A stretch of 22,619 nt of DNA from Nymphaea colorata (lineage: Eukaryota > Streptophyta > Magnoliopsida > Nymphaeales > Nymphaeaceae), in contig NW_022205102.1 of NCBI RefSeq assembly GCF_008831285.2, positions 1 to 22,619 on the forward strand, read 5' to 3'. The position numbers and the translations under genes are program-made. Position 1 is the stretch's first letter; the number at the start of each line of letters is the position of its first letter. Below, piece after piece: positions 11,214-22,548 of this stretch. A model generated the notes under the pieces. The model saw only the letters and a list, made by a program, of their open reading frames with translations, ran no database searches and had not been told where the DNA came from.

Positions 11214-11295
11214 CTGGCAGGAGAGAGAGAGAGAAAAACAGAAAGGGCCGAAGGTGCATCCGAGGATCTGAACGACGCCGACCGATCCACCGGCG

Positions 11296-11452
11296 GTAGA
11301 AAGAGGAAGAGGGAAAAGGGGAGAAGCAGAAAAAGGGAGAAAGCAGAAGAGGGAAAAGGGAAGAAAGCGGAAGAGGGAAAGGGGAGAGCAGAAAAGGAAG
11401 AAAAAGGAAGAGGGAAAAGGGGAGAAGCACAAAAAAAGGAAGAGGGTGAAAC
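11296..11452. repeat. Long polypurine tract with repeated sub-units
   Basis: Roughly 150 bases are almost pure G/A on the + strand. A 24-base unit beginning GGAAGAGGGAAAAGGGGAGA is present exactly at 11305-11328 and 11406-11429, with shorter variants between. It is therefore a minisatellite-like array. Read on the - strand it is the polypyrimidine stretch upstream of the acceptor at 11214. The 113-141 residue ORFs across it are low-complexity artefacts. Confidence 0.8.
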
Positions 11453-11459
11453 GGTATTA

Positions 11460-12225
11460 TCAATTCTTTTTATTAACACAGACCTCGATGGAGAATGTTT
11501 CGCAGGCTTTCCGTTTTTGAATTACATTTGCTTCAATTCTTTCGATGTGTATGAATAAGGTAGACAACTGGACTGTTGTTATCCTTCCTTTCAGATGTTG
11601 GTGGAAAGTCATAACCCAAAGCCGAAAAAAAAAGTGAACGCGCAGACACGAACTAATACTTAACAGAAGACTTTGTAGCACATCATACGCCACATAACGA
11701 AGAACCATACAAAATCCTACATATTTTACAACAACATTGTGTATTAGTTTTAGAAATAAAAAAATGTTCGAAGGCCAATTTTTTTTTTAAAAAAAATCAA
11801 CATATTTTGATGTTTCAGGACACTGTATAACTCAAATGCCTGGTTTGGCATATCTCGATCCATCTGTACTATGATTCATATCCAAAAAGATACGTACCAA
11901 GACCACTGGTGCTGGGGAATGGAGTTTCGTTTTAAGCCAAATATTTTGTTCTGAATATTATCAACATAAGAGTAGTTTAGTCTGCTTCCCACATAGAGGG
12001 TGTTATGTTACACACACATGAGTTAGCTTAGGCAGGACAACTAAGTTAGTGAGTTCATTCCTTTAGTATGCACATATAAAACAAGTACATTCTTAAAATA
12101 AATGTTCTCCAATTTCTAAAAACTAAAAAAAGAACTTGCAGATGCAAATAACCAGCATTAGTGGGAGGATGAGATTAATATGTACTCTTGAGGGACGTAA
12201 ATTTTGTTTGTGTTTCTTTAATGAT
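11460..12225. other. AT-rich intron-like sequence, nothing recognised
   Basis: It lies between the purine tract and the palindromic element. It has a T-run/A-run hairpin at about 11779-11798 and no coding frame of note. Confidence 0.5.
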
Positions 12226-12440
12226 AACGTATAGCGGGGATGAAAACAACCGGTATAAGACTATACCGGTGAGAAACAGTACCGCTGTAGAACTATAACG
12301 GGGACTCGTTTCGCCGCCTATACACTTATAGCGGGGCTATGCGCCGCCGCTAAAAGCCTCTTATACCGGTGAATCTAGCCACCGCCACAAGTTTCACCGC
12401 TATAAATCTATAACGGTGATCCCTGCCACCGCTATACGTT
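12226..12440. mobile_element. 215-bp GC-rich palindromic element with 12-bp inverted ends
   Basis: The ends AACGTATAGCGG (12226-12237) and CCGCTATACGTT (12429-12440) are exact reverse complements. The interior is packed with variants of one motif on alternating strands. Examples are ACCGGTATA-AGAC-TATACCGGT (a perfect hairpin at 12249-12270), CGCCGCCTATA with TATAGCGGGGC (12312-12337), and CACCGCTATA with TATAACGGTGA (12396-12419). The style resembles subterminal repeats of CACTA or other plant DNA transposons, but the ends are not CACTA and no convincing target duplication is seen. No ORF is inside. Confidence 0.65.
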
Positions 12441-13603
12441 CCGTTACCCTTTCGCACACCCGCATGTATGTACTAGTTCTAGTGACGCACACCTCAACGG
12501 CCGAGATGTGCACCTCAAGTGCGCCTACCTACGCCTGTCTCCCAATTAACGTCTGTATCTTTTTTTTCATTTTTCCATTTCATAGTATACTTCTTTTCTC
12601 AGCCGCATGGTAGAATTAGATAAAATCGGTGAAGTTTGAATTTATTGAAAGTTATTAAAGTTAGTAAATGTAGCTTAAAAATCATAGAGGTTAATGAATT
12701 TATTGAACTTACTTTGACTAAACAAGTGCTTTTAAATCCCTGGTCCGTAGCTTTGTGAAGCGCCAACAATGCCATCATCACAGTTTGAATATACAAGAAT
12801 ACCAGACCCAAAAAAACAGATGTCTTCTACGTTTCATCTTGAGAGGCTACTCTGGTCATCCGTTGTGGGCTATAAAAATTCCTCTTACTAATCAAATTCT
12901 CTTTCATTTTAAAATCAATATCCCTCTAACATTTTAAACCCCAGTGCCTGTTGTACGGCACTAAAAATATTACGAATTGCTCTCTCTTCAAAAGTTTAAT
13001 TTGTAGTCCCACAACTAGGAGGAGGACTAGACGCATTAAAGAGTCCAAAAAGAAAAAAAAGGAACCAATAATTGCATTATGAGTTGTGAAACATAATAAT
13101 AAAATTGAAATTTCAATAAAAAAAATACGGCTATCAAATTATAACTAAAGAACAAATAAAATGCATGAGTTACTTCTCAAACATAAACAAAACCCGGAAT
13201 TATAATTCTACCCCTTAGGATAGAATCATAATTTCAGAATTTTGATTTAATAATAAGCATATAATTCCAGAATCAAAATATTAGTTGCAAAGACAGGCCT
13301 CCTACACGGTAAGTTAGACATCAAAAATTGGCCTCATACATAGTAGCCTGACCATTATTCCATTTCTCCACATCCCTTCTGCACTCTTCCTCCCAAGATG
13401 CAGAAACACACCTCTTGTCAGATCCATTAATTCCTCACCACATTACAGACCAAGAAATTTAAATGCATCCATCCATGACTCCAGAAGTGCTTCAACCAAC
13501 GAATGACCACATAGACAGTGAAAGAGAAAAAAAAACGGAAAAAGAAAAGAAAAAGATAATGAGTTGCCAAGTTAACAGGATCAGACTGAACGAACAAAAT
13601 TAC
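12441..13603. other. Intron or intergenic sequence, AT-rich, no gene recognised
   Basis: If the SEC16-like exons at 13604 and 11213 belong together, this stretch is part of their intron. It contains the palindrome GAATTATAATTC (about 13197-13208) and an ATTTTGATT/AATCAAAAT inverted pair (about 13238-13280), possibly remnants of a small element. No coding evidence was seen. Confidence 0.5.
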
Positions 13604-13862
13604 CGTGCAGCAGAGAGGACAAGCTTCCTGCCTGCATGAGCATGCAGAAACTTTCCGGCAACAGCGACGTCCACCTGAACTTCTGAATGGTTCTCCGATT
13701 CACTCAAAAAAAGGTTCGCTAGAGAAGTGTCAGCAGGGGGCCCATCGTTGATCCCATCAGAATCATTACACTCGTGTAACTCAGCTGCAGGAGCTCGTCA
13801 TCCACAGGCTTGTCAAAGAAATCTTCATCCGTCTGATCCTCCATAAGTAATGGAGAAGTCAA
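13604..13862 (-). pseudogene. SEC16-like N-terminal exon, start codon lost and frame broken
   Basis: SEC16 (MAIGO5) organises COPII coats at ER exit sites. Plant SEC16 proteins begin with a short MAS-P-type peptide followed by EDQTDEDFFDKLVDDD. Here, from the codon at 13862-13860, the frame reads L-TSPLLM-EDQTDEDFFDK-PVDDE, so the family start is TTG and the first ATG is at 13844. After DDE the frame meets TAG. A one-step shift near 13798 opens a second frame containing ECNDSDG and TSLANLFLSESENHS, resembling the family's DSDEAKAFANLSL region. The exon ends TGCACG|GTAATT at 13604. The product from the ATG would be only 40 residues. An assembly indel could explain the shift, but not the TTG as well. 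Confidence 0.6.
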
Positions 13863-13903
13863 GAAAACAGAAAGAAATGCTCAGAAAACAGAAAGAAATG
13901 CTC
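13862..13903. repeat. Perfect 21-bp tandem duplication before the SEC16-like exon
   Basis: AGAAAACAGAAAGAAATGCTC occurs twice in a row at 13862-13882 and 13883-13903 (21 bases each). On the - strand each unit is a pyrimidine-rich stretch with a potential AG acceptor, so the duplication may have doubled a 3' splice site immediately ahead of the start region. Confidence 0.85.
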
Positions 13904-14454
13904 AAACTCTCAAATCGAAACATCCAACATACTCAGGAACGATAATTCTAATGCTCTTCACTCGAATCTGACCTGACTAGCACAATTGAAAACAACCATG
14001 ACCTTAATCGTCCTCGATCCCATCAAGAGAGAGCAATTGCACCTAAAAAAACCCTAATCAAAGGACACGAGCAGATACCGCTAGAGCCCACTTCTCGGAC
14101 CACCATCCTCATTCAGAGCATCACGAAGAACGAAAATCTCGAACCCCAAAACCCACATCACAATTCCATAAAAAATGCAGATCCACTGCGACCTAAACTT
14201 TCAGCACCCAGGAAGACCTGCAGAACCAAAATGTTAGAGAGGAAATTAATGTACCCAAAACCGATGAATCACAATTCAAACCTAAACAAATCAAAACGAG
14301 CAACGAGAATAAATTAAAAAGAAAACGAAACTCGTTCGAAAGGGGGAGGAATGAACGCTGTTACACATCTTCGGTGAAATGTTTCCAAGAAAAAAAAACA
14401 ATCGAGGAAAATCGAATTGGAAAGAACAGAAAGAAATCAACAAGATGGGTTTAC

Positions 14455-14660
14455 CTAGATTAGAAAGAGGAAAACTGAGAAGCGCAGAGAGAGAGAGAGA
14501 GAGAGAGACGGGTGGGGATTTTGTTTTCCCTGCCGTCATTTCACCACCCACGACGTAACGGCCTTCGGGTTTGCTCCATTTTTTCTTTCCTTTACAAGAT
14601 AGAGAAAGAGAGAGAGCGCGCACAAAAAAAGCAAGCGAGCGAGCGAGCGAGCGTGGCATG
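14455..14660 (-). promoter_or_regulatory. Probable leader and core promoter of the SEC16-like gene
   Basis: Read on the - strand, a CT-rich leader (an AG microsatellite at 14486-14508 on the + strand) ends in CTAG|GTAAAC, with the exon ending at 14455. A GCGA tetranucleotide repeat lies at 14635-14653, and a TATA-like TATTTATTA lies just upstream at about 14673-14681. This arrangement fits a plant 5' leader with a leader intron. The acceptor could be CTGCAG ending at 14218, or TTTTCTGAG ending at 13880. Transcription is inferred, not shown. Confidence 0.45.
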
Positions 14661-16010
14661 AAAATTTGAGTAATAAATACTTCTCATATCTTTCTAAGGT
14701 TTATTTCTCCTTTCGCGTTCAACTTTACTTATAATTGTAAGAAACGGTTTTTCTAATAAAAGTGCGGGCCGTGATGCACACACGCATCGGGTTAATACGC
14801 GTACGTCACATAAAGAGAAATGTTTGAGTTGATGAAAGAATATTGTTTATCAAAATTTGAGGTGCAATGTTATAGCAAGCGCTTGGAAACTAATTGCTTG
14901 GAACCCAAAGGTTTACAAACATATAAAACAAAATGTGAATACACATTTTGAATTTGATTGTAACTTTTATCAATCTAGCTCATTTTTTAACCTACATACC
15001 AATTAGCTAAGATTGTTTACTACACCTTGAATTTGCCGTTAGAGATTCAAGGTGAGCCAAGAAAGCGATCGGTGGGGAGAAGAGAGAGACAGGAAAAGTG
15101 AGACATAAAAAGGAAACCGAGCGGTCGATGACCATTTTCATGTCCACCCCACAACACTTCAAACTAATTTGGGTGACATGAGATTTGAGAAACCAAGCAA
15201 GCCACGCCATGTAGACCGGATCCAATAGCGCAAGATCAAAGGAGTTACACATGGCATGCTTTAAGACCCAAAAATAATATTTGTTGCTTCGGTTTGAACA
15301 GGCATCATCAGCATGGTAAAAACCTGCTAGTAGCCATGCATGTATGGCAGCATTTATAGTCTTTGAGACCCTTGACTACGGAGCTCCTTTAATTAAATTC
15401 AGAGTGAACGGAAGTGTTGGTAAAGCAGTTTGCAATAAAGCTACACATCTATAAGAAATTCCAAATGTGGGTTGGAAATGAGAAACAATAAGATTCTGTG
15501 TGGAAATCCTAAGCTATAATTAAGTTCTATTTCTACCTACAATCCACACAAATGATTTGGATGCCCAACTTTGTTGGGAACTCTAACAAAACCTTGATTT
15601 TGCAGTAGAAAACAAGATCAAACTCCCATGTAATAGAGGAAAGTACAAAACAAGAAGATTTTTTTTTTTTTTTTATTTTTATTTTGCATCTTCCTACTTA
15701 AGGGTGTGTATGGCATTTTTAAATGCATATTGGAAAGGCGTTGCTTATACAGAAGAAGAATATAAATGAAAAATGAACTTGGTTTGAAAAGCACTGACCT
15801 TGTACTTTTGTCAATTCATTTTACTTGCTTTTCATATCGCTGTCTAAAAACCCGAACAATCTCTTTAAGTAGTTGAAAAGAGTAATTGTTAGTTTTTTTG
15901 TTTTTGCTGTTGACAACTGTGCTTTTTACTGAAGGGTAGAAAAATTCAGTTGTGAAGTATACCACATCAACTGAAACTATATTAATTATTGTGGCGGTTT
16001 TTACTTAATT
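14660..16010. other. Intergenic stretch without recognised genes
   Basis: AT-rich sequence lies between the divergent SEC16-like 5' end and the repeats upstream of SQD1. It contains an A/T homopolymer region with 16 T from 15659. ORFs here are short and without recognisable protein content. No RNA gene was seen. Confidence 0.6.
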
Positions 16011-16441
16011 GCACAAAATTCATATTGCTAGAATATAATACGTATAGGATAAGTAAATGATATCATGCGTCACATAGTTGTGTGATGATTAAAATTTGTA
16101 GAAGTATCGTTAAAATGACTATCAATTGTAGCTAAAACCACCACAAGCCGTCCATGTATCATAAACTACAGTCAATGTTAACTCAGCCACTGATTTTAGC
16201 AACACTTTTTTAAAGTTTAGCCAACACTTTCTTAAACGGCACAAAATTCAAAGTGTTACAAGGCGTGTCTTATACGTAGGAAAAGCCAAAGCAGTCATGT
16301 GTGGGATGGCCAAAATTTTAAAAAGTGTCACTAAAATGATCATAAATCGTAGCTAAACCACCACGAACTGTTGTTGCATGATGAACTATGGTTAATGTCA
16401 ATTTACTCACTGTTTTTCATAAACACTTTCTGAAATTTTAC
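16011..16441. repeat. Diverged tandem direct duplication, unit about 220-228 bp
   Basis: Unit 1 is about 16011-16238 and unit 2 about 16239-16441. Both begin GCACAAAATTC (16011 and 16239). Later they share GCTAAAAC/GCTAAAC followed by CACCAC (16131 and 16352), an ACTACAGTCAATGTTAACTC / ACTATGGTTAATGTCAATTT pair, and CACTG-TTTT-AACACTTT (about 16188 and 16408). Many substitutions and small indels separate them, so the duplication is old. No coding frame is shared. Confidence 0.7.
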
Positions 16442-17277
16442 TCTGTGTTTGGATGCATGCTCAAAAATGAAAAACGGCTTTTTACCTTTAAAACACCGTT
16501 TTGGCAAGGAGTGCAGTTTCGTGAAAACCTGATTTCATCCAGGTTTTTTTTTTTTTGGGTGGATGGGAATACTAGAATAAAATACGTCTTCTCCAACGCC
16601 ACCATTCTCTGCTCTCTCTCAAAATTCGTCCATGAATACCCCAAAGCTACCTTAACCATTTGGATACCATTTGTTACTGTTCTGTCATGAAGGGTCTTCA
16701 AAAAATTTATGCATACCAAATGGTGCGATCCTTGTACATAACTCTAATTAGTGTTCATACTCATTACCCTGTGTGTTAGTTTGTGGCAGCTGGATTTAAC
16801 AAAGTTGTGGCCGTTAAAGCACTAGTGTACAGTGATTGCATTTTTCTCTTTTGATTATAAATTTAAACATTGAATTCATGCCACCTTCATCCAACGTGTG
16901 TTTCTTCTCAGTTCCATGTGGATGTGTTCCATGTCTTTTCATGTTCGTAGACCACAACTTTCGGATGAAAATCGATAAACATGTTTCAGTTCTAGCTCTT
17001 TCTCTTTCTGTACAGTTTCCACCTCCAACAAGTATGCAATTTTCATTAACCGTAGACTTAACTAACTGTTTCTCAACTACCATTCAACTTAAATTCATTT
17101 TTTAAGAGAACTTCCGAAGCCCATTTTTGGTCATTCAAACAAGAACTTGGTTTTAAAAGGTGAAACTTGGTTGCCCAAATACTAAAACCAAGTTTTTAGA
17201 AAAATATCTTTTTTTTCTCTCAAAACCAAATTTTAATAAACTTCATTTTTTAAAGGAGTTCATCCAAACGCTGCCTT
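16438..17277. repeat. Region with related GTTTGGAT/ATCCAAAC ends and a short hairpin
   Basis: TGTTTGGATG at about 16446 and ATCCAAACGCTGCC at about 17263-17276 are inverted relative to each other; the latter is the reverse complement of the left end of the element at 17797. Inside, ACCATTTGGATACC (about 16657) and GCATACCAAATGGT (about 16711-16724) form a hairpin. The interval also repeats AACTTGGTT and ACCAAGTTT motifs around 17150-17210. It is probably a set of decayed MITE-like insertions; exact borders cannot be drawn. Confidence 0.3.
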
Positions 17278-17433
17278 AGTCATCCAAGAACATCCAATAA
17301 ACTTCTGACAGCCGGCAAGATTGAATTGAACTCACACACATATATATTAGTATATGTGAGATGGAGGTTTTAGCATCTGAAGAAGGAAAGGCATCTTCCC
17401 GGAATCATCCGTGTCAAAGCAACGAGTGAAAAG

Positions 17434-17441
17434 GAATATTC
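17434..17441. promoter_or_regulatory. P1BS-type site (PHR1 binding consensus) upstream of SQD1
   Basis: GAATATTC matches the palindromic consensus GNATATNC bound by PHR1-type phosphate-starvation regulators. It lies roughly 0.6-0.7 kb upstream of the inferred SQD1 leader. SQD1 is known to be induced by phosphate starvation in Arabidopsis, so the site is plausible. A consensus with six fixed bases occurs by chance every few kb, so this is only suggestive. Confidence 0.4.
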
Positions 17442-17796
17442 GAATATCTCTTTACTAGGTCTATCTTTTTCGTGATTTCTGTAACTCTATAAACTAAATC
17501 TTACCAACCAAAGAAGAGTAAAAATTGGAGAAATAACCAACTTCAGCCTCGGGAAAAAGTAAGTTTGGAGTTGGAATCATAAACCCTCAATCAATAGGTA
17601 AAAAGGTGTAGATCCTTTGGTAAAGTTTCCAAGTTTTGCATGTCTTTCGAAGCTCGATTTTAATATCTGACGCGCTCCGCTGATTCAAATCCAAATTATT
17701 TTTTTTACACTCTTAGCAAGTGAATCAATCTCCTTGCTCAAAATACAATATCTAGTTAAAAATGGGCGGGAGGCTGAGCTTTTGTGATATTTAGAA

Positions 17797-17970
17797 GGTA
17801 GCGTTTGGATAACACGATTTTTCGAAAAACTTGGTTCTGTAGAATTAATTTTTTTAATTTTCGTATTTGGGTGGACAGATAAAAACTGTTTTTTATATTA
17901 AATAGTTTGAGGGGATAATTTTTTCGCTCCCGGTGTGTTAACCAATTTTTCAAACCATCCAAACAAAGCC
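17797..17970. mobile_element. Short inverted-repeat element (MITE-like) abutting the SQD1 leader
   Basis: The left end GGTAGCGTTTGGAT (17797-17810) faces the right end ATCCAAACAAAGCC (17957-17970). The ends share GG and an 8-base GTTTGGAT block. Further inside, GAAAAACTTGGTT on the left pairs with AACCAATTTTTC on the right, so the inverted repeat continues with a small gap. The 174-bp size and AT-rich centre fit a non-autonomous DNA transposon. No clean target-site duplication is visible, so the superfamily is not assigned. It includes a TATA-like TTTTATATTAAAT at about 17890-17902. Confidence 0.5.
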
Positions 17971-17999
17971 AAAAAGAAAAGGTTTTGGAGGCAAGAGAT

Positions 18000-18175
18000 A
18001 AAGGGAGTGGACAGCTAAGGAGAGAGGCGCTTCATTTTGACGCCCTCGCGGACCTTCCCGGACTTCCGTCACTGTCTCTAGAGAGAGCGCTTCCGAGAGA
18101 GAGTGGTTCCTTCCTTTTCCCACCTCGCCGGAGCTGAGACTTTTTCCCCATCTTATCCCAACGGCGTAACGAAGA
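18000..18175 (+). other. SQD1: Probable SQD1 5' untranslated exon
   Basis: A CT/GA-rich, more GC-rich stretch ends in GAAGA|GTAAGTA, a strong plant donor site. It contains no ATG, as expected for a leader. If the sequence down to 19361 stayed in the mRNA, many upstream ATGs (for example 18189) would precede the SQD1 start. The 5' end is a guess: the composition changes near 18000, and no clear transcription start can be fixed from sequence. The role as SQD1 leader is inferred. Confidence 0.6.
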
Positions 18176-19361
18176 GTAAGTACGTCTGATGCTCCCTTCT
18201 CCGGCCTTCCTGCATCTCCTCCAGTCCTATTGTGACGAATTTAATAGCTTCTCTCTTGTTGAGTCAGTTGCTTCAGGTTCTTCCTTCTCTGTTTCTTCCT
18301 TCTTGACAATGGGCTTTCGTTGTTTTTTTGGGTACCATTTGTTTGTGCCGTTGCTGTTGATTTTTTTTTTTGAAATTCACTGCTCCCCTATGCTTCTTTC
18401 GGTTTATTTGCCCTAGATTTTGTGTAGCTTGTACGTATTTTTAGTCTCTATACTTGCCTCTGTCCCCAAATTGGCTTTCGTGGAGTTTAGTGAACAATGC
18501 ATCAACGTGCTGCCGTTCTCAGTTTCGTAAAGATTCATTTATCATTCATCCCGAGATGTTATTTTTTCCGTGTATTTTTCTTTCTATTCCCCAAAAGTAG
18601 TATGATTTTTCACTTCTCTGGTAATGGAACCCTCTAAGAAACGCAATGGTTGGCTTATTTTTGGTGCAAATGATCACTGGGTATCTCTGTCATACCATGG
18701 TTCAGATAGATCTTTTTAACCATGTGCATTGGTGGATTAGGGGTGAATATGTCATGTCCGTTCATAAATTCTTTGAAGATCCTAGAACACTAGATTGATC
18801 TTGGTTGAGACCATTAGATGCATAAAAGATTTGTTCTAACAATTCAAAGAATTTGTCCAGCTTGGAGAAGTTATTGAGTCTAATTTCGTTTAGTCCTCAT
18901 TGTTGATCCTCATCTGGGTTACCCATCCAATCAGGTTAAATATTTCTGGTTTGCGCACCAGGTTGATGCTTGATTTGAAAGGGTTCTGGGTAAATATTCA
19001 GACTCATGCTTTATAGAACTGGTTTGGTCATTGGTGTTTTTTGAACACAAGCACAAACTTGGTCTCTGATTTATGCATGATTTAAAATTAAGGTTATAAT
19101 ACGTCCTTATAATTAAATATCTGTAGTTAGAGTTGGTGAGTCTGGTTGCTGCTTTCAAAGTCTAAGCCTACTGCTTTCATGGACAGATTTGGAAAATTAT
19201 GATGATACATTTCTCTCTCTTTTTTCCCCCTTTTTCTTTTTGTGGTTTATTTTTTCCTTTTTTTTCCCCGTCTTTTGTCCCCATTTTTTGCTGTTGTTTC
19301 TTGATTGATCATTTCGTTAAGCTTTCTGACTCAAGTAGGAAAAATCTGTTTTCTTTCTCAG
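18176..19361 (+). other. SQD1: Probable SQD1 leader intron (about 1.19 kb)
   Basis: It runs from GTAAGTA at 18176 to CTTTCTCAG at 19353-19361, with T-rich sequence ahead of the acceptor (19210-19280 and 19340-19358). The acceptor leaves a 21-base untranslated piece (19362-19382) before the SQD1 ATG. The intervening sequence is T-rich with no long ORF, typical of a plant leader intron. Such introns often raise expression in plants, but that is not shown here. Confidence 0.65.
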
Positions 19362-19379
19362 GTACTCTCTACATTTTGA

Positions 19380-21186
<1,807 letters not shown>

Positions 21187-21480
21187 AGCCAGTAAACTCA
21201 TGCTTCACTGACGGGGAAAAATAATTTGTCAACAGTGAGAAGTTGACATGCATAGTTTGTGTGTGTATGATATCCTGCCATGCTTTCTATCGTAAGAGAG
21301 TCCAAAAAAACTGTTTCGCAACTTCCGCTTGGATAATGAAAATGCTGTTTTTCTTCTCTCCCATATTGTAGTCTTTTGCTTCCGTGCTTATGCTTTTGTG
21401 CCTGTAACATTGAGAAACCTTCTTACATACGGAAGAAAAAAAAAGCAAGTTCAATGAGATTTTAGTTGACTTTGTAGGAT
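21187..21480 (+). other. SQD1: Probable SQD1 3' untranslated region
   Basis: T-rich sequence follows the SQD1 stop, with several TTTGTG/TGTTTT stretches typical of plant 3' ends and an AATAAT at about 21220. The cleavage site cannot be fixed. Confidence 0.45.
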
Positions 21481-22403
21481 TGTCAGTCTAGCCAGACAAG
21501 AAGATGGGAAAAAGAGAGTAAATCGTTTCGATGGTTTCTTTATCTGAACTTGTGGAATGTGCTTTGAATTTTACTTTCTTTGGCCGTTGCCGAAAGATGG
21601 TTAATATAAATTAGGAACTAGAAACCCTTCTCTATAAAGGCAATCAAACACATGGCACAGAAAGTCTTAAGACATCACTGCTTTACGATTTTTTTTCTCA
21701 AAACGAGTGATGAAGAGTCGAGAATAGCTCCCAGTCTCTTCACTCGATTTTGAGGTGTAAGACAGTAAGAGTACCCCAGTGGGCGTATACCATGGAGAAT
21801 TAACTAATCGATACTTGGCCTAAGTGAGATTGATGGGCTTGCGAAATGGTGCTCATTTCTGCCTCTGTAAACACTTGCTGGTTTGTCCTTACCATGATCC
21901 TCGAGTCTGACATGGTTACTAGATGGGTCTTTAGCTCACTTGCGTGTTCACGTATGGAGAGGCCAAGAGATGGCAAATTGCTCAGTTATATGCCTTTTAC
22001 TTTGCAGGCCTAGTTATCGATGTTTTACACGAACTTTTTTCTGTTTCTACTTTCTTCAGCAAGCTACCATTCTTAATGCTGCATGGTTCCAACTCTAAAC
22101 GGCGACCACAATGCATTGGCAATGTCCGGGAGAAAGTTTGATTAGCTTAGCTGAACAGGTCTACTTAACATAGCCGGTTATAGCTATTGAGCACCGTTCA
22201 ATTTCTTGAAACCTATCGTTCTATGTAGACGAGGAATAACGTCGCGATTATCACATGGGCATCAAGACACCTTTGAAAGAAATAAAGCAGCAACAGAAAC
22301 TGGGGCGTGTATTGCCTGGTAATAATATAAACAGTGAGAAATTGATGCTTTAGGACAACCACCATCCAATGCTAGGCCAAGCTGTCGTACAAAAACCAGT
22401 ACA
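21481..22403. other. Intergenic sequence between two convergent genes
   Basis: It separates the SQD1 3' end from the - strand gene at the right edge and should hold the latter's 3' UTR near its right side. No coding frame with recognisable content was seen. Confidence 0.5.
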
Positions 22404-22503
22404 TCATGATTTTTCCTGTTCCCTTAGCTTGAGATTCCTGTTTGCGAAGTCCAGGAAACCCTGTCAGAAGAAGTAAACACAGGTGAAGGATCACGACACA
22501 TAT

Positions 22504-22548
<45 letters not shown>

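Noticed and set aside
11142-11558. 138-codon + strand ORF and overlapping 113-141 codon - strand ORFs
   Set aside because: They run across the purine minisatellite; the translations are low-complexity Lys/Glu/Gly/Arg or Ser/Pro/Phe runs in every frame.
12155-12965. CACTA (12959) and TAGTG (12158) considered as ends of a CACTA transposon
   Set aside because: They are in the wrong order for one element and no longer inverted repeat accompanies them.
13190-13285. Cluster of short palindromes as a Stowaway-type element
   Set aside because: No consistent terminal repeats or TA target duplication could be defined.
16011-16441. Repeats considered as a CRISPR-like array
   Set aside because: Only two long diverged units with no regular spacers, and the window is plant nuclear DNA.
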